From NCBI RefSeq assembly GCF_004117875.1, contig NZ_RAHW01000006.1, positions 62,001-126,000 of the forward strand: a DNA stretch of 64,000 nt, given 5' to 3'. Below the pieces are notes generated by a model. The model saw only the letters and a list, made by a program, of their open reading frames with translations, did not search any database and had not been told where the DNA came from. Of the stretch, positions 37,405 through 46,364 are shown piece by piece. The stretch's first letter is position 1, and each line of letters begins with the position of its first letter. This stretch comes from Geomonas oryzae (GTDB lineage: Bacteria; Desulfobacterota; Desulfuromonadia; Geobacterales; Geobacteraceae). The translations under genes were made by a program, and so were the position numbers.

Positions 37405-38508
37405 ATGAAAGATCCTCGCGTCAGACAATTCGCCGAAGTGCTGGTCAACTATTCGGCCCGCGTCCAGCCGGGCGACGTGGTGCTCATTTCCTGCGCAGGC
37501 CTCGAAGGCGCGCCGCTCGTGAAGGAGCTCTACGCCCTCTGCCTCGAGAAAGGGGCCAAGTACGTCGAGTACGAGTTCAGCGTCCCCGAGATCGGGCGCC
37601 ACTTCTACAACATAGCCAACGCCGACCAGCTCTCATTCTTCCCGCAGCACAAGCTCGACTTCATGAAACAGGTCGACGTCTACTTCGGTCTTTCCGCCGC
37701 CGACAACTCCATGGTGAACGCCAAGGCGAACCAGGCCAGCATGATCGCCTGGTCCAAGGTGGTGCGCCCGATCATCGACCAGCGCGTCAAGGGGACCCGC
37801 TGGGTGGTGACGCGCTACCCGACGCACGGCGCGGCCCAGGAAGCGCGCATGAGCCTCGAGGAGTACGAGGATTACCTCTTCGCCGCCTGCTGCATGGACT
37901 GGGAGGAGGAGTCGAGGAAGCAGGACGCGCTCAAAGCATGCGTCGATGCCGCCGACCGGGTGCGCATCAAGGCCTCGGACACCGATCTCACCTTCAGCAT
38001 CAAGGGGCTTCCCGGGATCAAGTGCGACGGGCGGCTGAACATCCCGGACGGCGAGGTGTTCACCGCGCCGGTGCGCGATTCGGTGGAGGGTTACATCACC
38101 TACAACTGCCCGACCGTCTACCAGGGGAAGGAGTTCAACAACGTCCGCCTCGAGTTCGAAAAGGGGCGCATCGTAAGAGCGACCGCTCCCGGCATGGACG
38201 CGGAGCTGAACCGCATCCTCGACACCGACGAGGGGGCGCGCTACGTGGGCGAGTTCGCCATCGGCGTCAACCCGAACATCCGCGTGCCGATGCGCAACAT
38301 CCTCTTCGACGAGAAGATCTTCGGCTCGATCCACTTCACCCCCGGCCAGGCCTACGACGAGTGCGACAACGGCAACCGCTCCGCGGTGCACTGGGACATG
38401 GTGAAGATCCTTGCCGGCGACGGTGAGCTTTGGTTCGACGACATCCTGATCCAGAAGGAGGGCCGTTTCGTGCACGAGCCGCTTCTGGGACTGAATCCCG
38501 AGGAATAG
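37405..38508 (+). CDS. M29 family aminopeptidase (thermophilic aminopeptidase type)
   Basis: 367 aa cytosolic metalloaminopeptidase. Family signs are the N-terminal PRVRQFAEVLVNYSARVQPGD, the metal-site region LPGIKCDGRLNIPDGEVFTA (Glu ligand), HFTPGQAYDECDNGNRSAVHW and the C-terminal DGELWFDDILIQKEGRFV. M29 enzymes (AmpS, PepS, aminopeptidase T) bind two divalent metals. Peptide substrate cannot be predicted. It lies 100 bp after dut and 2 bp before the YciO-like gene. Confidence 0.9.
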   Translation: MKDPRVRQFAEVLVNYSARVQPGDVVLISCAGLEGAPLVKELYALCLEKGAKYVEYEFSVPEIGRHFYNIANADQLSFFPQHKLDFMKQVDVYFGLSAADNSMVNAKANQASMIAWSKVVRPIIDQRVKGTRWVVTRYPTHGAAQEARMSLEEYEDYLFAACCMDWEEESRKQDALKACVDAADRVRIKASDTDLTFSIKGLPGIKCDGRLNIPDGEVFTAPVRDSVEGYITYNCPTVYQGKEFNNVRLEFEKGRIVRATAPGMDAELNRILDTDEGARYVGEFAIGVNPNIRVPMRNILFDEKIFGSIHFTPGQAYDECDNGNRSAVHWDMVKILAGDGELWFDDILIQKEGRFVHEPLLGLNPEE

Positions 38509-38510
38509 CC

Positions 38511-39119
38511 ATGCTGCTCGAGATCAACCCTGACAACCCCCAGCCACGACTCATCGCCAAGGTCGTCGAGATCCTGAAAAACGGCGGCGTAGTCGCCTAT
38601 CCGACCGACACCACCTACGGCATCGGCTGCAGCATCTTCAGCAAGAAGGGGATCGAGCGGATCTACCAGATCAAGCAGCGCGACAAGAAGAAACCCTTTT
38701 CCTTCATTTGTTCCGACATGGCCGAGATCTCCCGTTACGCGCGCGTCTCGAACTACGCCTTCAAGCAGCTGCGTCGTCTGCTCCCCGGCGCATACACCTT
38801 CGTCCTCGAGGCGAACTCGGTGGTTCCCGATCTCGTGCAGACCAAGCAGAGGACGGTCGGCATCCGCATGCCGGACAACGCGATCTGCCTGGCCATCGTG
38901 AGGGAGTTGGGCGCCCCCATCGTCACCACGAGCGCCAACCTCTCCGGCGAGGAGCCGATCGGCAACCCGTGGGAAGTCGAGCACGAGCTGGGAAAACAGC
39001 TCGACCTGGTGGTGGACGGCGGCGATCTCACCGCCGACGTGAGCTCCGTCGTCAGCCTGATCGGAGACAGCCCCGAAGTGCTCCGCAAAGGGGTGGGCGA
39101 CGTGAGCTGGTGCGAGTAG
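38511..39119 (+). CDS. YciO-like Sua5/YrdC family protein (threonylcarbamoyl-AMP synthase fold)
   Basis: 202 aa YrdC-domain protein. The start MLLEINPDNPQPRLIAKVVE and the pattern GGVVAYPTDTTYGIGC, KKPFSFICSDM, RLLPGAYTFVLEA and GIRMPDN match the YciO branch. YrdC/Sua5 enzymes make the threonylcarbamoyl-AMP used for t6A in tRNA; YciO members have the fold but an unsettled role. The ATG at 38511 is 2 bp after the aminopeptidase stop; an in-frame upstream extension to 38430 overlaps that gene and is rejected. Confidence 0.88.
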   Translation: MLLEINPDNPQPRLIAKVVEILKNGGVVAYPTDTTYGIGCSIFSKKGIERIYQIKQRDKKKPFSFICSDMAEISRYARVSNYAFKQLRRLLPGAYTFVLEANSVVPDLVQTKQRTVGIRMPDNAICLAIVRELGAPIVTTSANLSGEEPIGNPWEVEHELGKQLDLVVDGGDLTADVSSVVSLIGDSPEVLRKGVGDVSWCE

Positions 39120-39473
39120 ATGCGTAAAACTACCGTGCGTCGCGGCATAAAAGCGATCAACGCGGGGCTCATCGCCCTGATCGCCGCCACCTTCTTCCAT
39201 GGCGAAATCGCCGCCCTCTTAATGCTGGGGCTTACCGGCGAGGCGCGTCTTACCTTCTTCGGTTTCTTCATGGCGGGGATGCTGGGCGGCTTCGGCGTCC
39301 TGGTCGCCGCCCTCGGGCTCGTGCAAGGGAGCGCGGCGGAGTCCCGTGCCCGTCTGCTCCCAAGCTTCATGCTCCTTTTCTCGCTGGTCGTCCTCTTCTT
39401 CGTCCTCACCTACACCTGGATCACCACACCCGCGCCTCCCCCCCTCCAGCGTGGCGAAAGCATAACCATATAG
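39120..39473 (+). CDS. Small membrane protein of unknown function
   Basis: 117 aa with three hydrophobic helices (about residues 14-38, 43-68 and 80-101), a basic N-terminus (MRKTTVRRG) and a Pro-rich end. The start directly abuts the YciO-like stop, and the codon use matches the neighbours, so it is probably a real, co-translated gene. I do not recognise the family. A terminator follows. Confidence 0.75.
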   Translation: MRKTTVRRGIKAINAGLIALIAATFFHGEIAALLMLGLTGEARLTFFGFFMAGMLGGFGVLVAALGLVQGSAAESRARLLPSFMLLFSLVVLFFVLTYTWITTPAPPPLQRGESITI

Positions 39474-39501
39474 AGCAAACCCCGATACAGGTGCGCATCC
39501 C

Positions 39502-39535
39502 GGCTGAGAAAGGCTTTTCTTAGCCTGTTTTTCTT
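39502..39535 (+). terminator. Intrinsic terminator before queD
   Basis: GGCTGAGAAA (39502-39511) pairs with TTTCTTAGCC (39516-39525; one G-T wobble) over GGCT, followed by TGTTTTTCTTT. It ends the dut/aminopeptidase/YciO unit. Confidence 0.85.
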
Positions 39536-39587
39536 TCCCGTTCATGATATATTGCAACCGATAAAAATAATTAAAAGGGAGGGTGGC

Positions 39588-39956
39588 ATGTTTCGTCTCA
39601 CCATTCACACTGCGTTTGCCGCAGCCCACAATCTGATCAACTACCAGGGGGACTGCGAGAACCTGCACGGCCACAACTGGAAGGTGGAGGTCTCCATCAC
39701 CACCGACGAGCTCGACAAGGCCGGTCTCGGCATCGACTTCAAGATCCTCAAGAAGGAAACCAACAACCTCTTGAAGACGCTCGATCACAAGTACCTGAAC
39801 GAACTGGCCCCTTTCGCCGATATCTCCCCGTCGTCCGAGAATATCGCCCGCTACCTGTACCATGAGCTGACCAAGATCTTCGGTTCGGACAAGGTGAAGG
39901 TCGACATGGTCACGGTATGGGAGTCGGACTACGCAGCTGCGAGCTACTATGAGTAA
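39588..39956 (+). CDS. queD: 6-carboxy-5,6,7,8-tetrahydropterin synthase QueD
   Basis: 122 aa, first committed step from dihydroneopterin triphosphate towards preQ0/queuosine. Zinc ligands are the His in FAAAHNL and the pair in LHGHNWKV; the catalytic Asp/His/Glu surround DHKYLN and VWESDYAAASYYE. The ATG at 39588 (GGGAGGG upstream) starts MFRLTIHTAFAAAHN as in the family; a longer frame to 39552 lacks homology. It overlaps queE by 8 bp. No preQ1 riboswitch was evident in the leader. Confidence 0.93.
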   Translation: MFRLTIHTAFAAAHNLINYQGDCENLHGHNWKVEVSITTDELDKAGLGIDFKILKKETNNLLKTLDHKYLNELAPFADISPSSENIARYLYHELTKIFGSDKVKVDMVTVWESDYAAASYYE

Positions 39957-40701
39957 GCTGCAGGCTCCCCTGGTAGAATGCTTCTCCTCCATTCAGGGGG
40001 AAGGGGTGCTGGTTGGCCTGCGCCAGGTCTTTCTCCGCTTTGCCGGCTGCAACCTGAACTGCAGCTTCTGCGATACCCCGGGGATGTCCGCCGTGCCCGA
40101 GGAGTGCCTCCTGGAGCTCACCCCCGGGCGTCGCGACTTTCTGAAGGTGCCGAACCCGGTCACCCTGGAACGGGTCGCGACCCTTCTCGAGAGCTGGGGT
40201 GCTGCCTGGCCGGGCATCCACCATTCGATCAGCATCACCGGCGGCGAACCGCTTCTTTACGGCTCCCTGCTCGAGGAGTGGCTTCCCGAACTAAGAAAAC
40301 TCCTCCCCATCTACCTGGAGACCAACGGTACCCTTCCCGAGGCCTTGGCACCGCTCATCCCGCACCTGGACAGCATAGGGATGGACATCAAGCTCCCTTC
40401 CGCCTCGGGGTGCCCCGAACTGTGGGACCAGCACCACGCCTTCCTGGAACTGGCGGCGATGAAGGAGGTCTTCGTCAAGATCGTCGTCGATCAGAGCACC
40501 GAGGAGTGGGAGATCCGTCGCTCTTGCGCCATGATCGATGCGGTGGACCCCGCCATACCGCTCATCCTGCAGCCTTTGACGCGGAAGGATGGGACCATCG
40601 GCATCACCGCGCAGCGGGCGCTCGAGCTCCAGGAACTCTGCTCTTCCCTGAAGGAGGTCCGCGTCATCCCGCAGACCCACAAGTTCATGGGGCAGCTGTA
40701 G
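39949..40701 (+). CDS. queE: 7-carboxy-7-deazaguanine synthase QueE (radical SAM)
   Basis: 250 aa radical SAM enzyme acting on the QueD product. The cluster motif is CNLNCSFC (CxxxCxxC) in FAGCNLNCSFCDTPG; the SAM-binding region is ISITGGEPLLYG, and LETNGTLPEAL and GMDIKLPSAS follow. The N-terminal PLVECFSSIQGEGVLVGLRQ is the usual QueE start. The QueC and QueF steps are not in the window. Confidence 0.94.
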   Translation: MSKLQAPLVECFSSIQGEGVLVGLRQVFLRFAGCNLNCSFCDTPGMSAVPEECLLELTPGRRDFLKVPNPVTLERVATLLESWGAAWPGIHHSISITGGEPLLYGSLLEEWLPELRKLLPIYLETNGTLPEALAPLIPHLDSIGMDIKLPSASGCPELWDQHHAFLELAAMKEVFVKIVVDQSTEEWEIRRSCAMIDAVDPAIPLILQPLTRKDGTIGITAQRALELQELCSSLKEVRVIPQTHKFMGQL

Positions 40702-40735
40702 TTCCGTTTCCTGGCCGGCAGACAGGAATCGAATA

Positions 40736-40767
40736 GGGGCGCCTTTCCGGGCGCCCCTTTCCTTTTT
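40736..40767 (+). terminator. Intrinsic terminator after queE
   Basis: GGGGCGCC (40736-40743) and GGCGCCCC (40750-40757) form an 8-bp stem with a 6-nt loop, followed by TTTCCTTTTT. Confidence 0.88.
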
Positions 40768-40780
40768 ACGGCCCGGCCGA

Positions 40781-40786
40781 TATAAT
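40781..40786 (+). promoter_or_regulatory. -10 element of the MoxR operon
   Basis: Perfect TATAAT just after the queE terminator; the -35 is poor (TTTCCT at 40758-40763, 17-bp spacer). Transcription would start near 40793, downstream of the GTG at 40789, which argues that the MoxR gene starts at the TTG at 40819. Confidence 0.55.
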
Positions 40787-40818
40787 GAGTGGCTGTTGCT
40801 TCCCAGGAGGTTCCCGCT

Positions 40819-41763
40819 TTGCCGAAACCAGCCAAAGTAGACGAGATGAACGCGGTACTCGAAGAGCTCTCCAGTCAACACCTGAAGGGGAAGGTGAGGG
40901 CGCTCCGCCTGAGCCTCATGGCCCTTTTGACCGGCGGCCACATCCTCCTCGAGGACATCCCCGGGCTCGGCAAGACCACCATGGCCCTCGCCTTCGCCGG
41001 CGCGCTCGGCCTTTCCTTCGGGCGTGTCCAGTGCACCAGTGATCTCCTCCCCTCCGACATCACCGGCCTCTCCGTCTTCGACCGCACCGAGGGGCGCTTC
41101 AACTTCATCAAGGGACCCATCTTCAACAACATCGTCCTCATCGACGAGGTGAACCGCGCCATGCCGAAGACCCAGAGCGCCCTTCTCGAGGCGATGGAGG
41201 AGCGGCGCGTCACCGTCGAGGGGGTGACCTATCGGCTCCCCGAGCCGTTCATGGTGCTCGCCACCCAGAACCCGGTCGAGCAGGTGGGGACCTATCCTCT
41301 CCCCGAATCGCAGATGGACCGCTTCCTCATCCGCACCGGCATCGGCTACCCTCCGGAGGAGGTCGAGAAGGGGATTCTCAGGCAGGGGAGCATCAGGGAC
41401 GAGATCCTCCACATCCCGCCCCTGTTGCAGCACGACGACCTCGTCGAGGCGATCCGGGCCGTGAGGGAACAGGTCTACGTGGGCGAGAAGGTGACCGACT
41501 ACATCTACGCCATCATCAAGGCGACCCGGACCCACCCGCTGGTCCAGACCGGGCTCTCCACCCGCGGCGGCATCGGCTTGGTGGACGTCGCCAAGGCCGC
41601 AGCCTACCTGCACGGCCGGGACTTCGTCGCACCCGAGGACGTTCGCGACGTGGTGCATGCGGTCTGCCCGCACCGCTTGATCTTCCGCCCGGAGCACGAA
41701 GGGGTGGACAAGGAGCACGTATTAAACGCGATACTGAAAGAAATACCCCTCCCTCTCACATAA
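40819..41763 (+). CDS. MoxR family AAA+ ATPase
   Basis: About 314 aa. Walker A lies in EDIPGLGKTTMALAFA, Walker B in NIVLIDEVNRA, sensor I in MVLATQNPVEQ and the Arg-finger region in LPESQMDRFLIR; a C-terminal lid follows. MoxR ATPases act as chaperones in metal insertion or complex assembly, nearly always next to DUF58 and transglutaminase genes, as here. TTG 40819 has GGAGG 8 bp upstream; a GTG at 40789 in frame lies above the likely transcript start. The stop overlaps the next frame. Confidence 0.93.
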   Translation: MPKPAKVDEMNAVLEELSSQHLKGKVRALRLSLMALLTGGHILLEDIPGLGKTTMALAFAGALGLSFGRVQCTSDLLPSDITGLSVFDRTEGRFNFIKGPIFNNIVLIDEVNRAMPKTQSALLEAMEERRVTVEGVTYRLPEPFMVLATQNPVEQVGTYPLPESQMDRFLIRTGIGYPPEEVEKGILRQGSIRDEILHIPPLLQHDDLVEAIRAVREQVYVGEKVTDYIYAIIKATRTHPLVQTGLSTRGGIGLVDVAKAAAYLHGRDFVAPEDVRDVVHAVCPHRLIFRPEHEGVDKEHVLNAILKEIPLPLT

Positions 41764-42626
41764 GGCTCACCAAGGGGGGCGGGCTTTACGTCGCCTCCAC
41801 GCTGCTTCTAGGCGTCTCCGCGGTCAACACCGGCAACAACCTCCTCTTCCTCGTCGTCGCCGCGATGCTCTCCTTCATGGCGGTAACCGGGGTGCTGGGG
41901 TGGATGAACATCCGCGGCATCGCCCTCAGCGTGCGGTTGCCGGACGAGGTCTATGCCGGCACCGAGACGCTCCTGCCGGTAGTCGCGGAAAACAACAAGC
42001 GCTTCCTCCCTTCCTTCCTGATCAGGGTGACCCTGATGGGGAACTCCACGAGCTTCACCCTCCTCGAACGTAACCGTCCGCAGAGCGCAGCGCTGCTTCT
42101 CTCCTTCCGCGAGCGCGGTCCCCTGCAGCTTCCCGACGCCACGGTGAGTTCACCGTTTCCGGTCAATTTCTTCGTGCGCGCCGCGGCGGTCCGTCTGCCG
42201 GTTGAAGGAACCGTCTTTCCGGCACCGCGCCCAGTACCGGTCCCGGCGTCGGGTGGGAAGCCCGACGCGGGGGAGGCGGTTTCCGCTGCAGCGTCCGGCT
42301 ACGACGGCGAGCTTGCCAAGATCTCGGACTACCGCGGCGGCGAGCCGCTGAAGCTCATCCATTGGCGCCTTTCCGCCAAGCACGAGGTGTTCAAGGTGAA
42401 GGAGCTCACCGCGACCGCGGCGGAGCCGCTGGTCATCGAACTCGACGCGGTGCCGGGGCGCGACCTGGAAGAGCGCCTCTCCTGCGGCGCCTTCCTCGTG
42501 AACCGGCTGGCGCGGGGGGGGCGGCCGGTCGGACTTAAGCTCGGGGAGCGCGTCGTCCCCCCGGGCACCACCCGGTCACACCGGCTCAAACTGCTCACGG
42601 AGCTTGCCCTATATGGTAAGGGTTGA
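41760..42626 (+). CDS. DUF58 domain protein (MoxR partner)
   Basis: Membrane-anchored protein with two N-terminal helices (LYVASTLLLGVSAV and LLFLVVAAMLSFMAVTGVL), a beta-rich periplasmic-type region and the DUF58 motif DYRGGEPLKLIHWRLSAK near the C-terminus, which is thought to extend to a VWA-like fold. Homology begins at about 41763 (RLTKGGGLYVASTLLLGVSAVN), but the first ATG is at 41865, which would remove the first helix. No ATG, GTG or TTG exists in between; ATA at 41760 (4-bp overlap with the MoxR stop) or ATT at 41721 (GGAG 5 bp upstream) are the candidates. The end overlaps the next gene by 14 bp. Confidence 0.8.
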   Translation: MRLTKGGGLYVASTLLLGVSAVNTGNNLLFLVVAAMLSFMAVTGVLGWMNIRGIALSVRLPDEVYAGTETLLPVVAENNKRFLPSFLIRVTLMGNSTSFTLLERNRPQSAALLLSFRERGPLQLPDATVSSPFPVNFFVRAAAVRLPVEGTVFPAPRPVPVPASGGKPDAGEAVSAAASGYDGELAKISDYRGGEPLKLIHWRLSAKHEVFKVKELTATAAEPLVIELDAVPGRDLEERLSCGAFLVNRLARGGRPVGLKLGERVVPPGTTRSHRLKLLTELALYGKG

Positions 42627-44499
42627 TCTTTTTCTCAGCGGGCTCACCGCCTGCATCGCGCTTCTCGGGTACCTCCCACTGCTGGCGCACCTGGGGCTCT
42701 TCGCACGGGTTTTCTTTCCCGCCGCACTGCTCGCAGGGGGGTACCTGTACTACAGTGGACGCTCGCTGCCGGGGCGGGTGCTCACCCCGTTATCGATACT
42801 CCTCTTCCTCTACTTCGCCTCCGGTTTCAGCATAAGCCGGCTCGTCCCGGTCACCGCGGACCTCCTCGTCGTCTTCCTCGGGGTGAGGCTTCTCGGGGAG
42901 CGCAGCGGCCGCCATTACCTGCAGGCGTTCGCGCTCTCCCTCTTCTGCCTCGCCGCTTCCTCGCTCTTCGAGATGTCGGCGCTCTTTCTCGTCTACCTCT
43001 TTGCCCTGCTGCTCCTTCTTGCCGTGGCGCTGGTGCTCCTCACCTTCCACGCCCAGGACGAGGCGATCCTCCTCACCCGCCACGAGGCGAGGAAGGTGGT
43101 GACGGTGGCGCTTCTCATGCCGGTGGTCGCGCTGCCGCTGCTTCTTTTCTTCTTCTTCATCCTCCCGAGGACGCAGTACCCGCTCTGGAACTTCCTGAAG
43201 ACTCCGGCGGAGAAGCGGATCGGGTTCTCCGATACGGTGAAGCCGGGGAGCGCCCCCGCGGTCAGCGCGGTGAAGGGGGTGGTGCTGCGGGCCGTCGCAC
43301 CGAAAGTCCCGGAGCAAAAGCTTTACTGGCGCGGCGTGGTGCTGAACTCCTTCAAAAACGACGCCTGGGTCAGGAAGGGGGTCCCCGGGGAAATCGACAG
43401 CGTCCCGGCCGGTGAACGGGTGACGCAGGAGATCTATCCCGAGCGGTCACAAAGCACCTATCTCCCCGCGCTGAACGTCGGGCGCACCGTCTCGGGGCTG
43501 CGCAACGAGGCCTCGACCGACGGCGTGTTCGTCGCCAGGCGTCCCCTGGACCAGAAGGTGAAGTACCTGGCCGAGTCGGCGCTGAGCGACGTCATCCAGG
43601 TTCGGGGTCTGGACCGTGCCTTCTACCTCGAGCTTCCCGGCAACATATCGCAGAGGATGCGGGACAAAGGGCGGGAGGCGGCGCAAAAAGGGGGTAGCAC
43701 CGCGCAGCGCATGCGCTTTCTGGAGGATTTCTTCCGGGGGCAGCGGCTCACTTACGCCAACAGCGGCATGGCCGTAGGGGATGACCCGCTCGACTCCTTC
43801 CTTTTCGACAAGAAACGGGGCAACTGCGAGTATTTCGCCTCGAGTTATGCGATCCTGCTGCGCCTGGCCGGGGTCCCGTCACGTCTCGTCGGCGGTTACC
43901 GCGGCGGGATCTACAACGACATCGGGGGGTACTACCTGGTCACCGAGGATATGGCGCACGTCTGGGTCGAGGCGTACGAGGATGGGGTGGGGTGGCGCTT
44001 CGTCGACCCGAGCGCGTGGGCGCTGGGGGCGGTGCGCGGCACGCAGGCCGCAGGGTTCGCCAAATACGTAGATATGGCCGGCTTCTATTGGGACAAGGCG
44101 GTGGTCACCTACGACCTGGAAAAACAGATCGCCTTGGTGCGCGAGGCGGGGAGCAGGGCGCGCAACCTGCGCCTTCCCGAGAAAAGCGGCAAGGGGCTCC
44201 TCGTCGTCATGCTCGCCGTAGTGCCGCTTGCCCTCCTGGCGGCCTGGATAAGGCGCCGTCCACCCAGCGTGGAGGCCCGCCTTTTGCGGCGCATGCTCCG
44301 CGCGGCGGCCAAGCGTCATCCGGGCGCGCTGCAGGAAGGAGAGGGGCTCTTCGAGCTCGCCGCACGTCTTGACGACCCGCACCTTAAGCGCTTCGTCTCC
44401 ATCTACGGAGCAGCCGTCTACCGCGACCGCTCCCTGAGCCGGGAAGAGGTGGCGCAGTTGGAGGAAATCATCCGGCTTGCATCCCAGCATCTTCCTTGA
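42613..44499 (+). CDS. TgpA-like transglutaminase/DUF3488 membrane protein
   Basis: 628 aa. Five to six N-terminal membrane helices (about residues 5-190) precede a periplasmic transglutaminase-core domain: the catalytic Cys is in KKRGNCEYFASSYAILLR, His in EDMAHVWVEAY and Asp in WRFVDPSAW. One more helix (about 535-555) leads to a cytoplasmic DUF4129-like tail. This is the TgpA architecture; Pseudomonas TgpA is essential but its substrate is unknown. The ATG at 42613 is preferred over a TTG at 42604 because of GGAG spacing. Confidence 0.88.
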   Translation: MVRVDLFLSGLTACIALLGYLPLLAHLGLFARVFFPAALLAGGYLYYSGRSLPGRVLTPLSILLFLYFASGFSISRLVPVTADLLVVFLGVRLLGERSGRHYLQAFALSLFCLAASSLFEMSALFLVYLFALLLLLAVALVLLTFHAQDEAILLTRHEARKVVTVALLMPVVALPLLLFFFFILPRTQYPLWNFLKTPAEKRIGFSDTVKPGSAPAVSAVKGVVLRAVAPKVPEQKLYWRGVVLNSFKNDAWVRKGVPGEIDSVPAGERVTQEIYPERSQSTYLPALNVGRTVSGLRNEASTDGVFVARRPLDQKVKYLAESALSDVIQVRGLDRAFYLELPGNISQRMRDKGREAAQKGGSTAQRMRFLEDFFRGQRLTYANSGMAVGDDPLDSFLFDKKRGNCEYFASSYAILLRLAGVPSRLVGGYRGGIYNDIGGYYLVTEDMAHVWVEAYEDGVGWRFVDPSAWALGAVRGTQAAGFAKYVDMAGFYWDKAVVTYDLEKQIALVREAGSRARNLRLPEKSGKGLLVVMLAVVPLALLAAWIRRRPPSVEARLLRRMLRAAAKRHPGALQEGEGLFELAARLDDPHLKRFVSIYGAAVYRDRSLSREEVAQLEEIIRLASQHLP

Positions 44500-44524
44500 C
44501 ACAACGGGCACTTTGCTTTAGTTT
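44496..44524 (+). promoter_or_regulatory. Promoter of the TPR gene
   Basis: TTGACA (44496-44501) overlaps the stop codon of the transglutaminase gene; 17-bp spacer; TAGTTT (44519-44524), 36 bp before the TTG start. The TPR gene can thus be expressed apart from the MoxR unit. Confidence 0.6.
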
Positions 44525-44560
44525 TAGGTTTCCAATTTTCAGGCGGTACGAGGCGTTAAC

Positions 44561-46360
44561 TTGGCTTCCAAAAAAGACAAAATTCTGGAGAGCGCACAAA
44601 AGTTCGTGCTCAAGGGGCAGATCGACAAGGCCATCAAGGACTACCAGCAGGTGGTCGCCATGGAGCCCAACGACATCAGGTATCGGCAGCGTCTGGCCGA
44701 GCTCCTGGTGCGCGACAACCGCAAGGAAGAAGCGATACAGCAGTACGAGGACATCGGCAAGCATTACGCCGACAACTGCTACTACCTGAAGGCGATCGCC
44801 ATCTACAAGCAGATCCAGCGGCTCAATCCCGGCAACATTCCAACCGCACTCAACATCGCCTGGCTCAACCACCAGCAGGGGCTCATCGGCAACGCCTTGG
44901 CCGAATACGGCCAGGTTGCCGCCCAATATGAGAAGGAAAACCTCCCGAAGGAGGCGCTCAAGGTAGTTGAGAAGATGCTGGAGGTCGATCAGGAACACGC
45001 CGCCACCCGTCTCAAGTACGCCGAGCTCCTCCATGTAACCGGGGCCGACGAACAGGCCCGGCAGGCTTACCAGGATCTGGCCGCAGCGCTCAGCGCGAAG
45101 GGACTGCGCGACGAGGCCGCTTCGGTTTCGGCGCGCCTCAACGAGCTCTTCCCGGAGCAGCTGGAAGCGCAACCGGCAAGCATCACCGCCGAACCGTTGT
45201 TGGAGGCGTCTCTGCCGACGGAGCCGTTCGGGGGTGGAGAGAGTATCGCAGCTGTCGCGGCACAGCCTGCCGCCGCGTGGGAAATCCAGGAGCCGGCCGA
45301 CGCGCCGGAGCTTCCCGAGTGGGAGAGCGCGGAGACCGAGCTCCCCGACCCCTTTGCACCGGCTGCGGCCGTGCCTGAGGAGGTTGTTCCCGCCCCCGTC
45401 GAGGCGCCGTCCCCATGGGAGGCAGCGCCCGCACCCGAGGCAGCCGCAACGGAGAGCGCCTGGGAGGAGGAGATCGAGCTCGATCTGGACGATGACCTCT
45501 TCGAAGCGCCCGAGGAAACCGCGCCTGCCGCGCCCCCGGTCCTGAGCGTACCCGAGCCCGAACCGGTTGAAGAGCCTGAGGCTGCGGTGACCGAGCTCGA
45601 GCTCCCCATGGAATTACCAACGGAGTTCGACTTCGAGGAGGCGGTTGAGTCGGTCGAGGAGCCGGAGGCGGAAGTGCAAACCGCGGTCGAACTCGACTTC
45701 GAAGAGGAAGAGTCGCTGGAGCTCACTTTGCCGCAGGAAGCGTCACCCTTCGGAGACTTCGAGTGGGAAAGCGAACCGGAAGAGTTGGCGGAGGTGGAGC
45801 CGTTGCTTCCGGAAGAGGCCGAGCCGGTTGAGGCTGAGCCGCTCGAGGCAACGTGGCTGGAGGAGCCGGAAGTGTTCTCCGGAGAGTCGGTCGAGTCGCA
45901 CGGTTGGGAGGAGATCTATCCCGAGGCGGCGGCAGGCGACGGTGCCGAGATCGACCTCATGGAGCTGGAAAGTCACTACGACCTGGGGATCGGCTACAAG
46001 GAGATGGGGATGTACGCGGGGGCCATAAAGGAACTGGAGATCGCCGCCGCGAACCCGCAGCGCCGTTTCGCCTGCCTGACCCTGCAGGCCATCTGTTACC
46101 GGGAAAAAGGAGAGCCGGACCGCGCGGAGGATCTGCTGCGGCGCGGCCTCGCTCTGGGCGTGATCTCGAGGGACGAGCGCATCGCCCTCAACTACGAGCT
46201 TGCGGTGCTTTTCGAGGGGACCGGCAGGGTGGACGAGGCTATCGTGTTCTACCGCGAGGTGGTGCGGGGCAACCCCGCCTACCAGGACGCCTCGGACCGG
46301 CTTTTCGCCCTCTCCGGCGAGGAACCTCTCGACATCATCGATCTGGAACTGGAAGAGTAG
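44561..46360 (+). CDS. Tetratricopeptide repeat protein with long acidic linker
   Basis: 599 aa, no signal peptide. Five TPR-like units cover residues about 1-200 (LKGQIDKAIKDYQQVVAMEP, LVRDNRKEEAIQQYEDIGKH, AIAIYKQIQRLNPGNIPTAL). A Glu/Pro/Ala-rich, very acidic linker fills about 205-455, and two or three further TPRs lie at 465-590 (LGIGYKEMGMYAGAIKELEI). Proteins of this build occur in Geobacter and myxobacteria as scaffolds, but I cannot name a partner. The start is TTG at 44561 (GAGG 7 bp upstream). It is convergent with the TonB-like gene, 4 bp apart. Confidence 0.8.
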   Translation: MASKKDKILESAQKFVLKGQIDKAIKDYQQVVAMEPNDIRYRQRLAELLVRDNRKEEAIQQYEDIGKHYADNCYYLKAIAIYKQIQRLNPGNIPTALNIAWLNHQQGLIGNALAEYGQVAAQYEKENLPKEALKVVEKMLEVDQEHAATRLKYAELLHVTGADEQARQAYQDLAAALSAKGLRDEAASVSARLNELFPEQLEAQPASITAEPLLEASLPTEPFGGGESIAAVAAQPAAAWEIQEPADAPELPEWESAETELPDPFAPAAAVPEEVVPAPVEAPSPWEAAPAPEAAATESAWEEEIELDLDDDLFEAPEETAPAAPPVLSVPEPEPVEEPEAAVTELELPMELPTEFDFEEAVESVEEPEAEVQTAVELDFEEEESLELTLPQEASPFGDFEWESEPEELAEVEPLLPEEAEPVEAEPLEATWLEEPEVFSGESVESHGWEEIYPEAAAGDGAEIDLMELESHYDLGIGYKEMGMYAGAIKELEIAAANPQRRFACLTLQAICYREKGEPDRAEDLLRRGLALGVISRDERIALNYELAVLFEGTGRVDEAIVFYREVVRGNPAYQDASDRLFALSGEEPLDIIDLELEE

Positions 46361-46364
46361 TCGG

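Noticed and set aside
39474-39587. preQ1 riboswitch ahead of queD
   Set aside because: I looked for the small H-type pseudoknot aptamer and saw only an ordinary terminator hairpin and an AT-rich leader.
40789-40818. GTG start for the MoxR gene
   Set aside because: It lies above the likely transcription start set by TATAAT at 40781 and lacks a ribosome site; TTG 40819 has GGAGG at ideal spacing.
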